Below, piece after piece: positions 55,235 through 63,839 of a DNA stretch of 64,000 bases. Origin of the DNA: Thermomonas aquatica (GTDB taxonomy: Bacteria; Pseudomonadota; Gammaproteobacteria; Xanthomonadales; Xanthomonadaceae). Below the pieces are notes generated by a model. That model had not been told where the DNA came from and did not search any database. It saw only the letters and a program-made list of their open reading frames with translations. Position 1 is the first letter of the stretch, and each line of letters starts with the position of its first letter. The position numbers and the translations under genes were made by a program. The stretch lies in assembly GCF_006337105.1 (NCBI RefSeq), contig NZ_CP040871.1:1426001-1490000 (forward strand), read 5' to 3'.

Positions 55235-56431
55235 ATGAGCCACCTGCCCCAACTCCGCATCCCCGCCACCTACATGCGCGGCGGCACCAGCAAGGGCGTG
55301 TTCTTCCGCCTGCAGGACCTGCCCGAGTTCGCGCAACAGCCCGGCAGGGCGCGCGACGCGCTGCTGGTGCGGGTGATCGGCTCGCCGGATCCGTACGGCA
55401 AGCACACCGACGGCATGGGCGGCGCGACCTCCAGCACCAGCAAGGTGGTGATCATCGCCAAGTCCTCGGTGCCGGAGCACGACGTGGACTACCTGTACGG
55501 CCAGGTGCCGATCGACGGCGACTTCATCGACTGGAGCGGCAACTGCGGCAACCTGTCGTCGGCGGTCGGGCCGTTCGCGATCGCCAACGGCTTCATCGAT
55601 CCCGCACGCGTGCCGCGCGACGGCAGCTGCACGGTACGGATCTGGCAGGCCAACATCGGCAAGACCATCGTCGCGCACGTGCCGATGAGCAATGGCGAGG
55701 TGCAGGAAACCGGCGACTTCGAACTCGATGGGGTGACTTTCCCCGCCGCCGAGATCGCGCTGGAATTCCTCGATCCCGCCGACGAAGGCGAGGACGGCGG
55801 CGCGATGTTCCCGACCGGCAACCTGATCGACGAACTCGAGGTGCCCGGCATCGGCACGTTCAAGGCCACGCTGATCAATGCCGGCGTGCCGACGATCTTC
55901 GTCGAGGCCGCGGCGCTGGGCTACGACGGCACCGAACTGCAGCCGGCGATCAACGAGGACAAGGCCGCGCTGGCGAAACTGGAAGCGATCCGCGCGGCCG
56001 GCGCGGTGCGCATGGGGTTGGTCGATGATGCGTCGAAAGCCGCGGCGCGGCCTCTGACGCCGAAGGTCGCCTTCGTCGCGCCGGCGAAGGATTACGTTGC
56101 GTCGAGCGGCAAGCATGTCGCGGGCAACGACATCGACCTGCTGGCGCGCGCGATTTCGATGGGCAAGCTGCACCACGCGATGATGGGCACGGCTTCGGTC
56201 GCCATCGCCAGTGCGGCCGCGGTGCCGGGCACGCTGGTCAACGCGGCCGCTGGTGGCGGTACCCGCGACGTGGTGCGCTTCGGCCATCCGTCCGGCACGC
56301 TGCGCGTCGGCGCCGAGGTGAAGCAGGCCGACGGCCAGTGGGTCGCGACCAAGGCCGTGATGAGCCGCAGCGCGCGCGTGCTGATGGAAGGCGCCGTGCG
56401 GGTGCCGCAGGAACAGATCGCGTCCGGCTAG
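55235..56431 (+). CDS. prpF: 2-methylaconitate cis-trans isomerase PrpF
   Basis: A 398-residue protein of the diaminopimelate-epimerase fold. PATYMRGGTSKGVFFRLQDLP is the family signature near the N terminus; SGNCGNLSSAVGPFAI and TGNLIDELEVPG follow. PrpF isomerises the product of AcnD so that aconitase can hydrate it. It lies 21 bp after the phosphoesterase gene. The stop overlaps the convergent GNAT gene by four bases. Confidence 0.92.
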   Translation: MSHLPQLRIPATYMRGGTSKGVFFRLQDLPEFAQQPGRARDALLVRVIGSPDPYGKHTDGMGGATSSTSKVVIIAKSSVPEHDVDYLYGQVPIDGDFIDWSGNCGNLSSAVGPFAIANGFIDPARVPRDGSCTVRIWQANIGKTIVAHVPMSNGEVQETGDFELDGVTFPAAEIALEFLDPADEGEDGGAMFPTGNLIDELEVPGIGTFKATLINAGVPTIFVEAAALGYDGTELQPAINEDKAALAKLEAIRAAGAVRMGLVDDASKAAARPLTPKVAFVAPAKDYVASSGKHVAGNDIDLLARAISMGKLHHAMMGTASVAIASAAAVPGTLVNAAAGGGTRDVVRFGHPSGTLRVGAEVKQADGQWVATKAVMSRSARVLMEGAVRVPQEQIASG

Positions 56432-56913
56432 TCGAGCACGGGTTCCCAGATCATGTGCACGTCGGCGCGCGCGTAATGCGATCCCGCGCGCGGCGCGGGA
56501 TGATGGCGGAAGCCCGCGCGCTCATACAGCCGGAGTGCCGGCGCCAGCTTGCTGCTCGATTCCAGGAACAGCTCGCGCGCATCGAGCGTGCGATACAGGT
56601 CGAGCGCGGCGTCCATCAGCAGCCGGCCGATGCCGAGTCCGCGCACTTCGGGCGCCACCGCCATCTTGGTGAGCTCGTACACGCCGTCGCCTTCGTGCTT
56701 CAGCGCGACGGTGCCAAGCGCGCGATCCGCGCCGTCGACGGCGAACAACACATGCCCGCCGTTGGCGAGGATGTGGTGCTCGGGGTTGCCCAGCACCTCG
56801 CGATCGTAGGCTTCGACTTCGAACCAGCGCTCCAGCCATTCGATGTTGAGCGCGGCGAAGTCCGCGCGCCAGCGCGGCTCGAAGCCGACCACGCGGACCG
56901 TATCGCCGCTCAT
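56428..56913 (-). CDS. GNAT-family N-acetyltransferase
   Basis: A 161-residue acetyltransferase. The acetyl-CoA loop is VAPEVRGLGIGRLLMDAAL (about 88-106), preceded by GTVALKHEGDGVYELTKMAV and followed by LFLESSSKLAPALRLYERAGF. Substrate unknown. The ATG overlaps the stop of the GFA-family gene (ATGA), so the two are co-translated. Confidence 0.85.
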   Translation of the reverse strand: MSGDTVRVVGFEPRWRADFAALNIEWLERWFEVEAYDREVLGNPEHHILANGGHVLFAVDGADRALGTVALKHEGDGVYELTKMAVAPEVRGLGIGRLLMDAALDLYRTLDARELFLESSSKLAPALRLYERAGFRHHPAPRAGSHYARADVHMIWEPVLD

Positions 56914-57320
56914 GCGTCGGTGAGGTGCGCCACCGCCGCGGTGGCGGCATCGCGGTCGTTGTCGTCGAACGGGGTGATGTGGAAGAACGACACGCTGCCG
57001 GCATCCAGGCAACGGCCGTTGACGCTGAAGCCGTCCGGGTGGCTGCGCGGCACGTAGAAGCTCTTGATCCCGCAGTGGCGGCAGAACAGGTGCTTCGCCA
57101 TGCCGGTGTTGAACGTGTATTCGGCCAGGTCGTCGGCGCCGGACAGCAGGCGGAAACGCGAGGCCGGCACGATCAGGTGCAGGAAGCCGGTCATCGTGCA
57201 GATCGAGCAGTTGCACTCCAGCACTTCCGGCGCCGCCGGCGCGTCGACCTCGAAACGCACGCGGCGGCAATGGCAGCCGCCGCGATGGGTGATGTTCGGC
57301 GAAAGCGCGGGTTCGGTCAT
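56910..57320 (-). CDS. GFA (CENP-V/GFA) family zinc protein
   Basis: A 136-residue protein with the zinc-binding Cys set of the glutathione-dependent formaldehyde-activating fold: GGCHCRRVRFEV, LECNCSICTMTGF and FCRHCGIKSFY. The family includes glutathione S-(hydroxymethyl) synthase-like proteins, but the reaction for this subgroup is not established. It is upstream of and overlaps the acetyltransferase gene. Confidence 0.88.
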   Translation of the reverse strand: MTEPALSPNITHRGGCHCRRVRFEVDAPAAPEVLECNCSICTMTGFLHLIVPASRFRLLSGADDLAEYTFNTGMAKHLFCRHCGIKSFYVPRSHPDGFSVNGRCLDAGSVSFFHITPFDDNDRDAATAAVAHLTDA

Positions 57321-57349
57321 CCGCGCATTCTAGTCGCCCGCCCGGCGGG

Positions 57350-57916
57350 TCAATGCCTGCCCTTGCCGTCCTTGCCCGATGCGGCGTCGGAACCCGTGCC
57401 GCGCTTCGGGCCCTGCTCCGGCTTGCCGTGGTTCGGATACGCCCGCTGCAGCTCCGCATCGAGGCCGATCGGCCGCGCCCAGCGATCGTAGGTCGGCACG
57501 AAGCCGTTCTTGAGGCGCTGGAATTCGGCCGAACCCGGCTTGATGCCGAGGCGCCTGGCCACCGCGCCCCAGCCCTGCCCGTGGTTCACCGCCCAGTCGT
57601 CGACCACCTGGCGGCACGGGCGGCCGATGACCTGGGCGATGCTGCAGGCGTAGTACACGTCGCCCGGCGCCCAGTGCCGGTTGACCAGCAGTTCGGCCAC
57701 GAGGTCGCGCGGCGCGGCGTGGTAGCGCGCCATCTCGTCGATGAAGGGATCGCGATAGCGCGCGCCGTAGCGGTTGATGTCCGCCAGGCTGGCATCGATC
57801 CAGGCGTCGCCGCTGCGCGGGTTCCAGTCGAGGCCGGCCTCCTGCGCGGAGGCGCTGCCGACGCTTGCGGCCAAGACGGCGCAAAGCGCGAGCGATTGCA
57901 GCAAACCAGGTCGCAT
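57350..57916 (-). CDS. Secreted protein of unknown function
   Basis: A 188-residue protein with a signal peptide (LLQSLALCAVLAASVGSASA). The mature part has a conserved-looking core, DINRYGARYRDPFIDEMARYH, and WAPGDVYYACSIAQVIGRPC with two Cys that could form a disulfide, then a Lys/Gly/Pro-rich tail. I do not recognise the family. A strong GGGAGGA site precedes ATG 57916, which fixes the start. It follows the NlpE-like gene by 60 bp, on the same strand. Confidence 0.72.
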   Translation of the reverse strand: MRPGLLQSLALCAVLAASVGSASAQEAGLDWNPRSGDAWIDASLADINRYGARYRDPFIDEMARYHAAPRDLVAELLVNRHWAPGDVYYACSIAQVIGRPCRQVVDDWAVNHGQGWGAVARRLGIKPGSAEFQRLKNGFVPTYDRWARPIGLDAELQRAYPNHGKPEQGPKRGTGSDAASGKDGKGRH

Positions 57917-57976
57917 CCTGTCCTCCCGTGGCGGCATGCCCACGGCATGATGGCTGCGTTGCCGCAGGGACGCCAC

Positions 57977-58405
57977 TCAGCGGCCGGCGTCGAACGCGAC
58001 CGGCACCAGCACGTCGTCGGCGGCGGCCGGCAGGGCCTGGCCGTGCGCATCGCGCGCCTGCAAGGCGCCGTCGGCCAGGCGCGCATACACGCGCTCGCCG
58101 CCGTCGCGCGAATGCAAGCGCAGCAGGTCGCCTTCGGCGAGCCATTCGCCCTCGTCGTCGTAGCGCCGATCGTGGTCCTCGCCGCGGTAATCCTCGACCA
58201 GCCGGTACGGCTGTTTCCCGGCTCGCCGCTCCAAGCGCAACCAGGCCTCGATGCCGTTGCAATCCGCGCAGGGGCGCTCGCCGCGGAACTCCATCGCGCT
58301 GCCCGGTGCGGGAGCAGCCGCACCCGAACCGCCGGTCGGCGCGGCGGGCCCGCAGCCGGCCAGCAAGCCGGTCGCCGACAGCAGGAGCAGGGGAATCCGC
58401 AGCAT
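57977..58405 (-). CDS. NlpE-like lipoprotein
   Basis: A 142-residue lipoprotein. The signal peptide ends in the lipobox LLAGC (Cys17). After an Ala/Pro/Gly linker, FRGERPCADCNGIEAWLRLERR matches the N-terminal barrel of NlpE with its CxxC. NlpE in E. coli signals surface adhesion and lipoprotein stress to Cpx and affects copper tolerance. The second OB-fold domain of E. coli NlpE is absent, as in many short homologues. ATG 58405 is chosen. Confidence 0.78.
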   Translation of the reverse strand: MLRIPLLLLSATGLLAGCGPAAPTGGSGAAAPAPGSAMEFRGERPCADCNGIEAWLRLERRAGKQPYRLVEDYRGEDHDRRYDDEGEWLAEGDLLRLHSRDGGERVYARLADGALQARDAHGQALPAAADDVLVPVAFDAGR

Positions 58406-58441
58406 GCGCCGATTGTGGCGCAATCCTGCAGGCGCAGGCGA

Positions 58442-58469
58442 ACGAACGGCGCCGCCCGGCGCCGTTCGT
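58442..58469 (-). terminator. Hairpin between the YRD-rich gene and the NlpE-like gene
   Basis: ACGAACGGCGCCG and its exact complement form a 13-bp inverted repeat with a 2-base centre, 29 bp after the stop at 58498. No long T-run follows on the minus strand. Confidence 0.55.
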
Positions 58470-58497
58470 CGCATTCCATCGGCGATCCCGCGAGGGA

Positions 58498-58971
58498 TCA
58501 ATCGTCGCGATCGCGCCAGCGGCGGCCATCCCGGTAGCCATGCCCGCGGCGGTCGTCGTAGCCGTACCGTCCATCGCGGTCGTAGCGGGCGTCGTAGTAC
58601 TCGAGCCTGCACTTGCCGTGCTTGTCGCACTTCATGCTGCGCTGGCCGGTGACCGGATAGCCGCGGTTGCGGTTGTAGCCGTAGGCATTGCCATGCGGCG
58701 GACGGCCGCGATCGTAATAGGCCTCGCGGGGGACGTAGCGGTAATAGACCGGGCGCCCGTAGCGGTCGCGCTGCATCACCAGGCGGTCGTCGTAGCCGTA
58801 GTCGCCGTAGCGGTAGTACGGAATATTGCCGCGCATCACCACGTCGGCCACGTTCACCAGCACGCGCACCCAATCGTCGGACTGGGCCTGCGCCGGCGTC
58901 GGCGCGGCGAATGCGGCGGCGCCGAGACTGGCGGCCAGCACGGCAGGGGCGAGATAACGGGTCAGGCTCAT
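58498..58971 (-). CDS. Secreted Tyr/Arg/Asp/Gly-rich protein
   Basis: A 157-residue protein with a signal peptide (LAPAVLAASLGAAAFAAPTPAQA). From about residue 40 it is a repetitive Tyr/Arg/Asp/Gly sequence (YYRYGDYGYDDRL, RYDRDGRYGYDDRRGHGYRD) with one small block MKCDKHGKCRLEYY holding a Cys pair. Such composition suggests a disordered or surface-associated protein. A GAGGAG site precedes ATG 58971. No known domain. Confidence 0.72.
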   Translation of the reverse strand: MSLTRYLAPAVLAASLGAAAFAAPTPAQAQSDDWVRVLVNVADVVMRGNIPYYRYGDYGYDDRLVMQRDRYGRPVYYRYVPREAYYDRGRPPHGNAYGYNRNRGYPVTGQRSMKCDKHGKCRLEYYDARYDRDGRYGYDDRRGHGYRDGRRWRDRDD

Positions 58972-59082
58972 GGCATTCTCCTCGACATCCGCGCCATCGC
59001 GGATCCGGATACGACCTTGCGCCGCAGCGCATGAACGCTTTGCCAATTCCGCCGCTGCGCGCCGCCGCCGCGCATCGAACGT

Positions 59083-59811
59083 TCAGCTGCGCGCAAGCGC
59101 GCTCAACTCCTGCATCGCCGACGGCAGCTGGCCGATCGCCGCGATGCTGCGCATGCGCTCGCCGCCATGCCGCAGCTGCGCATCGGTTTCGTGCGCCCAG
59201 GTCGTGTGGTAGGGCACGTGCACGCCCCAGCCGCCGAGCTCGAGCACCGGCGCGATGTCCGAACGCAGCGAATTGCCGACCATCGCGAATTGCGCGGCGG
59301 CGACGCCGAACTCCGCGAACAGCCGCGCATAGGTATGCGCGTCCTTCTCGCTGACGATCTCGATGCGGCGGAACAGGTCGGACAGGCCGCTGTCGCGGAC
59401 CTTGGCTTCCTGGTGGAACAGGTCGCCCTTGGTGATCAGCACCACCGGCCACTCCGCGGCGATGCTCTGCACCGCCTCGCGCACGCCGGGCAGCAGTTCG
59501 ACCGGATGCCGCAACAGGCCCTTGCCGAGCTCGACGATGCGATGCACGTCGGCCGCGCTGATCCGCGCATCGGTGATCTCGACCGCCGCCTCGACCATCG
59601 ACAGCACCATGCCCTTCACGCCGTAGCCGAACAGCGCGAGGTTGCGCTTCTCCACCGCGTACAGGCGTTCGCCGGCATCGGCCAGGTCCACGTAGGCGCC
59701 GACGATGCGCTCGAACTCGGCCTGCGCCTGGTCGAAATAATCCTGGCTGCGCCACAGGGTGTCGTCGGCATCGAAGCCGACCAGGGCGATGCCGCCACGG
59801 GTGTTGTCCAT
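59083..59811 (-). CDS. HAD-superfamily hydrolase
   Basis: A 242-residue phosphatase-like protein. Motif I is FDADDTLWRS (nucleophile and acid Asp), motif II VVLITKGD, and motif IV MVGNSLRSDIAPVLELGG. A helical cap lies between about residues 20 and 100. Substrate unknown. It is downstream of the EF-hand gene on the same strand, with a hairpin between them. Confidence 0.87.
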   Translation of the reverse strand: MDNTRGGIALVGFDADDTLWRSQDYFDQAQAEFERIVGAYVDLADAGERLYAVEKRNLALFGYGVKGMVLSMVEAAVEITDARISAADVHRIVELGKGLLRHPVELLPGVREAVQSIAAEWPVVLITKGDLFHQEAKVRDSGLSDLFRRIEIVSEKDAHTYARLFAEFGVAAAQFAMVGNSLRSDIAPVLELGGWGVHVPYHTTWAHETDAQLRHGGERMRSIAAIGQLPSAMQELSALARS

Positions 59812-59847
59812 GCGCGCAGTCTACGTGGAGCGCGTGCCGCCGGACAT

Positions 59848-59875
59848 ACGAAGGGCGGCTCGCGCCGCCCCTCGT
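59848..59875 (-). terminator. Hairpin after the EF-hand gene
   Basis: An eleven-pair stem with one mismatch (core GGGCGGC-TCGC-GCCGCCC) lies 32 bp beyond the EF-hand stop and before the HAD gene on the minus strand. The T-tract is weak. Confidence 0.45.
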
Positions 59876-59906
59876 GCCACAACCTCGTTGTTGTTCTTGC
59901 CGCCGG

Positions 59907-60359
59907 TCAGCCGCCGGCCTTCGCCTTGCCCTTGGCCTTGCCGTTCGCCGCCAGCCAGGTCTTGTATTCGTCCTGGGTGAGTTCGCCGTTGGCATCGGCA
60001 TCGGCCTTGGCGAACACCTTGGACAGGCTGTCCATCGGTGCCGCTTCGGTCGCGCTCAGGCTGCCGTTGCCGTTGGCATCCAGCTCCGACCAGCTCTTCT
60101 TGGCCGGTGCCGCCTGCGCGCCGGCAGCCGTCGTGGCGTCCGGCTTCACCGGCGGGACGGCCGGCGTGGCCGGTGCCGCCGGCGGCACCGCTTGCGCATC
60201 GACGCCGCCCTGCGATTGCACGGTGGCGGCCGGGGTCTCGACATGCGCGGCGGCGCCGGCAGCCACGCCGGCGCCCGCGCTCTGGGCAAAGGCCAGCGGC
60301 GTCGCCAGGCACGCGGCCATGGCGATCGACATCGGCAGGAGTTTCTTCGAATCCATCAT
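59907..60359 (-). CDS. Secreted EF-hand protein
   Basis: A 150-residue protein with a signal peptide (LLPMSIAMAACLATPLAFAQ), an Ala/Pro/Val linker (30-88), and two EF-hand calcium loops: DANGNGSLSATE and DADANGELTQDE, each with Asp/Asn ligands and a closing Glu. The tail is Lys/Gly/Ala-rich. It probably binds calcium in the periplasm. The second of two adjacent ATG codons could equally be the start. Confidence 0.85.
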   Translation of the reverse strand: MMDSKKLLPMSIAMAACLATPLAFAQSAGAGVAAGAAAHVETPAATVQSQGGVDAQAVPPAAPATPAVPPVKPDATTAAGAQAAPAKKSWSELDANGNGSLSATEAAPMDSLSKVFAKADADANGELTQDEYKTWLAANGKAKGKAKAGG

Positions 60360-60574
60360 GCTGGCACCTCGTCGTTTTCGTTCTGCGGGGGATCAGAATC
60401 GCGTTGCGTGCCGCGCCGCTGACAGGACCGGAGCGGCACGCAACTGGCACCTTACGGATGCGATCTGAATCGGTGCCGCCGCCCAATCTGAATGTCGACG
60501 CGCGCTTAACAACAAGCATCGCCGCGCGCGCTATTCGCGCGACGCATTCATGCGGATGCGCAGGGATCGCGCGC

Positions 60575-61363
60575 TTACTGCGCCGGCCGCAGCGGCGGAT
60601 CGAGCGGCTTCAGGCCCATCGCGCTGCGATAGCGTTCGTGCAGCGCGTGCACTTTCTCGACGTAGGCCAGCGTCTCCGCGTACGGCGGCACGCCGCGGAA
60701 TTTCGCCACCGCGCCGATGCCGGCGTTGTACGCGGCGGCGGCCAGGTTGAAGTCGCCCTTGTAGCGGCGCAGCAAGGCGCGCAGGAACTTCGCCCCGGCG
60801 TCGATCGATTGCTTCGACGCGAACGGATCGACCACGCCGTATTCCTTCTGCACGTCCGGCATCAGCTGCATCAGCCCCTGCGCGCCCTTCGGCGACACCG
60901 CCCGCGCGTCGAAGCCGCTTTCCGCATGCGCGATCGCGCGCAGGAAGGCGTCGTCCACCTTGTGCGCCTTCGCCGCCGCGCGGAATTCCCTGGCGTGCGC
61001 ATCCAGCTTCGGCGGGCCGAGCCTGCCCAGGCCCGGGTGCGCGGGCGAGGCCTTCGGCGTCTCCACAGTGAACTTGAGGTATTGCACCGCGCCCGGCATG
61101 CGCCGCGTCGTGTAGACCATGCGGCCGTCGGGCGCACGCCATTCGTAGAGGGTGCCGCTGAACACGCCGAGCTCGCCCCACAGGTTGGGCAACATCGCGG
61201 CGTTGTCGTCGATGGCCTTGGCCTCGCACTTGCTGCCGGGTTCCGGCGCGGTGGACAGGCTGACCGTGCCTGCGCGCACGCAGCGATAGACGGTGCGCGC
61301 CGGCGCGTCGACGCTGCAGGCGAATGCGACGATCGCAACCACGCTGGCCGCGAGGCGGGGCAT
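60575..61363 (-). CDS. Lytic transglycosylase (SLT family)
   Basis: A 262-residue periplasmic enzyme. A signal peptide and a short DUF4124-like part (VYRCVRAGTVSLSTAPEPGSKC) precede the SLT domain (about 125-235). The catalytic Glu is in IAHAESGFDARAVSPKG, followed by AQGLMQLMP, and AAAAYNAGIGAVAKF closes the active site. It cleaves peptidoglycan glycan strands. It begins 4 bp after the TPR gene and is probably co-transcribed with it. Confidence 0.9.
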   Translation of the reverse strand: MPRLAASVVAIVAFACSVDAPARTVYRCVRAGTVSLSTAPEPGSKCEAKAIDDNAAMLPNLWGELGVFSGTLYEWRAPDGRMVYTTRRMPGAVQYLKFTVETPKASPAHPGLGRLGPPKLDAHAREFRAAAKAHKVDDAFLRAIAHAESGFDARAVSPKGAQGLMQLMPDVQKEYGVVDPFASKQSIDAGAKFLRALLRRYKGDFNLAAAAYNAGIGAVAKFRGVPPYAETLAYVEKVHALHERYRSAMGLKPLDPPLRPAQ

Positions 61364-61367
61364 GGCG

Positions 61368-63176
61368 CTACTTCACCCCGTAGCCGGCATAGCGCTCGGC
61401 GACCTTCGGATCGAGCGCCAGCCCCTTGGCGATGTCCGCCTCGGCGCCCGCGGCATCCCCCAGCGCGCGCTTGGCCAGGCCGCGCACGTACCAGGAGGAG
61501 GCAACGGCCGGCTGCGCGGCCAATGCCGCGTCGTAGTCGTGCACGGATTCGGCGAAACGCCCGGCGCGGAAATTCACGTATCCGCGCGAGTTGTAGCTGT
61601 TCGATGATCCCGCATCCAGTTCCAGCGCGCGATCGCAGTCGGCTTTCGCGCCCGCCAGATCGCCGGCCATGGCGCGCACCCAGCAGCGCACGTCGTGGCC
61701 ACGCGCATCTTGCGGCGCCAGTGCGATCGCGCGGCCGAAGTCTTCCGCGGCGCGCGGGTAGTCCTTCAGCCCTTCATGCGCGGCGCCGAGCAGCAACTGG
61801 GCTTGCGCTGACTCCGGCGCCAGCGCGGCGGCCTTGCCGGCATCGGCCAACGCGGCCTGGTGGTCGCCGCCCGCACCATGCGCGCGCGCGCGGCCGATGT
61901 AGTAATCGTGCCGTTGCGGCTGCAAGGCGATCGCCTTGTCGAAATCGGCGACCGCTTCCGCGTGCTGCCGCATGCGGCTGCGATGGGCGGCGCGGCTGGC
62001 GTGCCAGCGCGCCCGCTCCTGCGGCGCCAGGCCGGCGTCCTCCAGCATGCGCGAACAGGCCGCGATCGCGGCTTGGTCGTCCGCCTGCTCGTCCGCGCAA
62101 AGCTGCGCGTCGCGCTCCATCGCCGTCATCTCCGGCTCGGTCTCCTGCGGGTTCTGTTCCAGCCACTCGTGGCCATGCCCGCGCTCCAGCAGCCGCATCC
62201 GGTTGCGCTCGTAGTTCGCGTGTTCCCCGAGCTTGCTGGTGCGCACGTTCTGGTACAGCTCAGGCAGGCCGGAGGCGCGCTCGAACAGCATGAAGCCCTT
62301 GTCCACGATCGATACCTGCGCCGGCAGCGCCTTGCGTTCCGCGTCGCCGATCTTGCGGCCGTACATCCGCTCGACCGTGTCCCAGACCGCTGCGGCGCCC
62401 TTGACCGGATCGATTTCCAGCGTCCATTCCAGCCAGACGTCCTCCGGCTGCTCCTCGTCCTCGTACAGGCCGAAGCTGAGCTTCGCCGGGAACGCCGCGC
62501 CGCCGGTGGGGTTTTCCAGCTGGGTCTCGATCTCGTAGGCCTGGTCGTTCTCCAGTTCCGCGCCGCTGAACGCGAGCACGTTCTGGATGTCCTTGGTCAG
62601 CAGGTTCTCCAGCATCCGCGGTTCGGCAAAGCGCTTGAGGAAGGCGTCGAGCATGTCCATCGACGCCTGCCTGGCCTTGGCCCGTTGCGCGGCGTCCATC
62701 GCCGCCGACTGCTTCTGCAGCTCGTCGTCGACCTGCTTCAGCAGGATCGGCCCCAGCGCGCCGAGCATCTGCTGGCCGATCCCGTCGACGTTGCGCAGGC
62801 GCGAATAATGGCCCTCGGCGTCCATCTCGACGAGCAGCGCGATCTTCTCCAGTTCGGCGGCGGCCTGCGCGAACGCGGCCTGGCGCGACTTGTCGCCTTC
62901 CAGCACCTCTTCCTTCGATTCGCTCCACGACCATTGCTGGAGGTAACCGTCCTTGCCCACCTCGAGCGTGGCGACGGTTCCCTTCGATGTCGCCACCGAT
63001 TTCTCGCGCTTGCCCGGCGCGGTTTCCGTCTTCACCCGCTCGGCCGCGTAATGCAGCACCTCGCCCTGCTTCCACGGCAATGGCAGCTTGATCTTCTCCG
63101 CTTCGGGCTCGGCCGCGGGGGCGTGGCCGCACAGCAGGATGCAGACGGAGAACAACGCGCATCGAAGCGGACGCAT
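61368..63176 (-). CDS. Secreted tetratricopeptide-repeat protein
   Basis: A 602-residue protein with a signal peptide (RPLRCALFSVCILLCGHAPA). Residues about 25-350 form an uncharacterised acidic region (LPWKQGEVLHYAAERVKTET, and WLEWTLEIDP). From about 400 to 595 there are five to six TPR units (AVADFDKAIALQPQ, AAEDFGRAIALAPQDA, AKADCDRALELDAGSS, YDAALAAQP). TPRs mediate protein contacts, so it may be an envelope scaffold. ATG 63176 is chosen over an upstream extension lacking a signal peptide. The lytic transglycosylase gene follows. Confidence 0.82.
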   Translation of the reverse strand: MRPLRCALFSVCILLCGHAPAAEPEAEKIKLPLPWKQGEVLHYAAERVKTETAPGKREKSVATSKGTVATLEVGKDGYLQQWSWSESKEEVLEGDKSRQAAFAQAAAELEKIALLVEMDAEGHYSRLRNVDGIGQQMLGALGPILLKQVDDELQKQSAAMDAAQRAKARQASMDMLDAFLKRFAEPRMLENLLTKDIQNVLAFSGAELENDQAYEIETQLENPTGGAAFPAKLSFGLYEDEEQPEDVWLEWTLEIDPVKGAAAVWDTVERMYGRKIGDAERKALPAQVSIVDKGFMLFERASGLPELYQNVRTSKLGEHANYERNRMRLLERGHGHEWLEQNPQETEPEMTAMERDAQLCADEQADDQAAIAACSRMLEDAGLAPQERARWHASRAAHRSRMRQHAEAVADFDKAIALQPQRHDYYIGRARAHGAGGDHQAALADAGKAAALAPESAQAQLLLGAAHEGLKDYPRAAEDFGRAIALAPQDARGHDVRCWVRAMAGDLAGAKADCDRALELDAGSSNSYNSRGYVNFRAGRFAESVHDYDAALAAQPAVASSWYVRGLAKRALGDAAGAEADIAKGLALDPKVAERYAGYGVK

Positions 63177-63347
63177 GGCGGTACCAGACGGGAAACAGGC
63201 GCGCAGTGTGCCGGATCGATGTGCCGGTCGCATTCATCGCGATGAACCCGGCTTAGCAATGCGCTAACGGGATGTTGCCGGCCGCTTACGCCATGCCGCG
63301 TAGCTTCGTCCATGGCCTCCCCCCACGGCCACAGGAGAACGACGCAG

Positions 63348-63713
63348 ATGGCAACCCAGCAACAGCAGGACAAATCGCGCAACAACGACAACATGCAGGC
63401 CAGGATCCCGGCGCAGGAACTCGATGCCCAGCAGCGCTACTGGCGCGAGCATTTCCAGAGCGAGCCGTACTACGCGCAAGGCAGGGACTTCGGCGCGTAC
63501 GAACCGGCCTACCGGCTTGGCGTCGAAGCGCATGGCGAATACCCGGGCAAGCAGTTCCCGGAAATCGAGGACAAGTTGCGCATGCGCTACGAGGCCAACC
63601 AGAAGGCGCAGACCCAGCTGGACTGGGCGCAGGCGAAACAGGCGGTGCGCGCGGCCTGGGATCGCAGCGAGCGGGCGCTGCTCGGCGACGCCTCCAAACC
63701 CTCGCGCCACTGA
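63348..63713 (+). CDS. Conserved small protein of unknown function
   Basis: A 121-residue protein without signal peptide or membrane span. The N terminus is Gln/Asn/Asp-rich; the core EQ-rich segment contains YWREHFQSEPYYAQGRDFGA and YEPAYRLGVEAHGEYPGKQF, followed by a helical part that ends WDRSERALLGD. Similar soluble proteins occur widely in proteobacteria, often stress-induced, but with no proven role. An AGGAG site precedes the ATG. A strong hairpin terminator follows. Confidence 0.78.
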   Translation: MATQQQQDKSRNNDNMQARIPAQELDAQQRYWREHFQSEPYYAQGRDFGAYEPAYRLGVEAHGEYPGKQFPEIEDKLRMRYEANQKAQTQLDWAQAKQAVRAAWDRSERALLGDASKPSRH

Positions 63714-63740
63714 AACGCGCCCGATCCGGCGATCCGCAAC

Positions 63741-63768
63741 CAAGAAGGCGCCGCAAGGCGCCTTCTTG
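63741..63768 (+). terminator. Hairpin terminator after the small conserved gene
   Basis: CAAGAAGGCGCC pairs perfectly over 12 bp with its complement around a GCAA tetraloop. The arm ends in a T-containing run (CCTTCTTG). The core GGCGCCGCAAGGCGCC also occurs in phoQ at 12638-12665. Confidence 0.75.
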
Positions 63769-63839
63769 CCGGGCACGCCGGCATCACGTCCGCATCACCA
63801 CCGCGGGACGACGCTGATCGCACACGCGAGGAGCCGCCC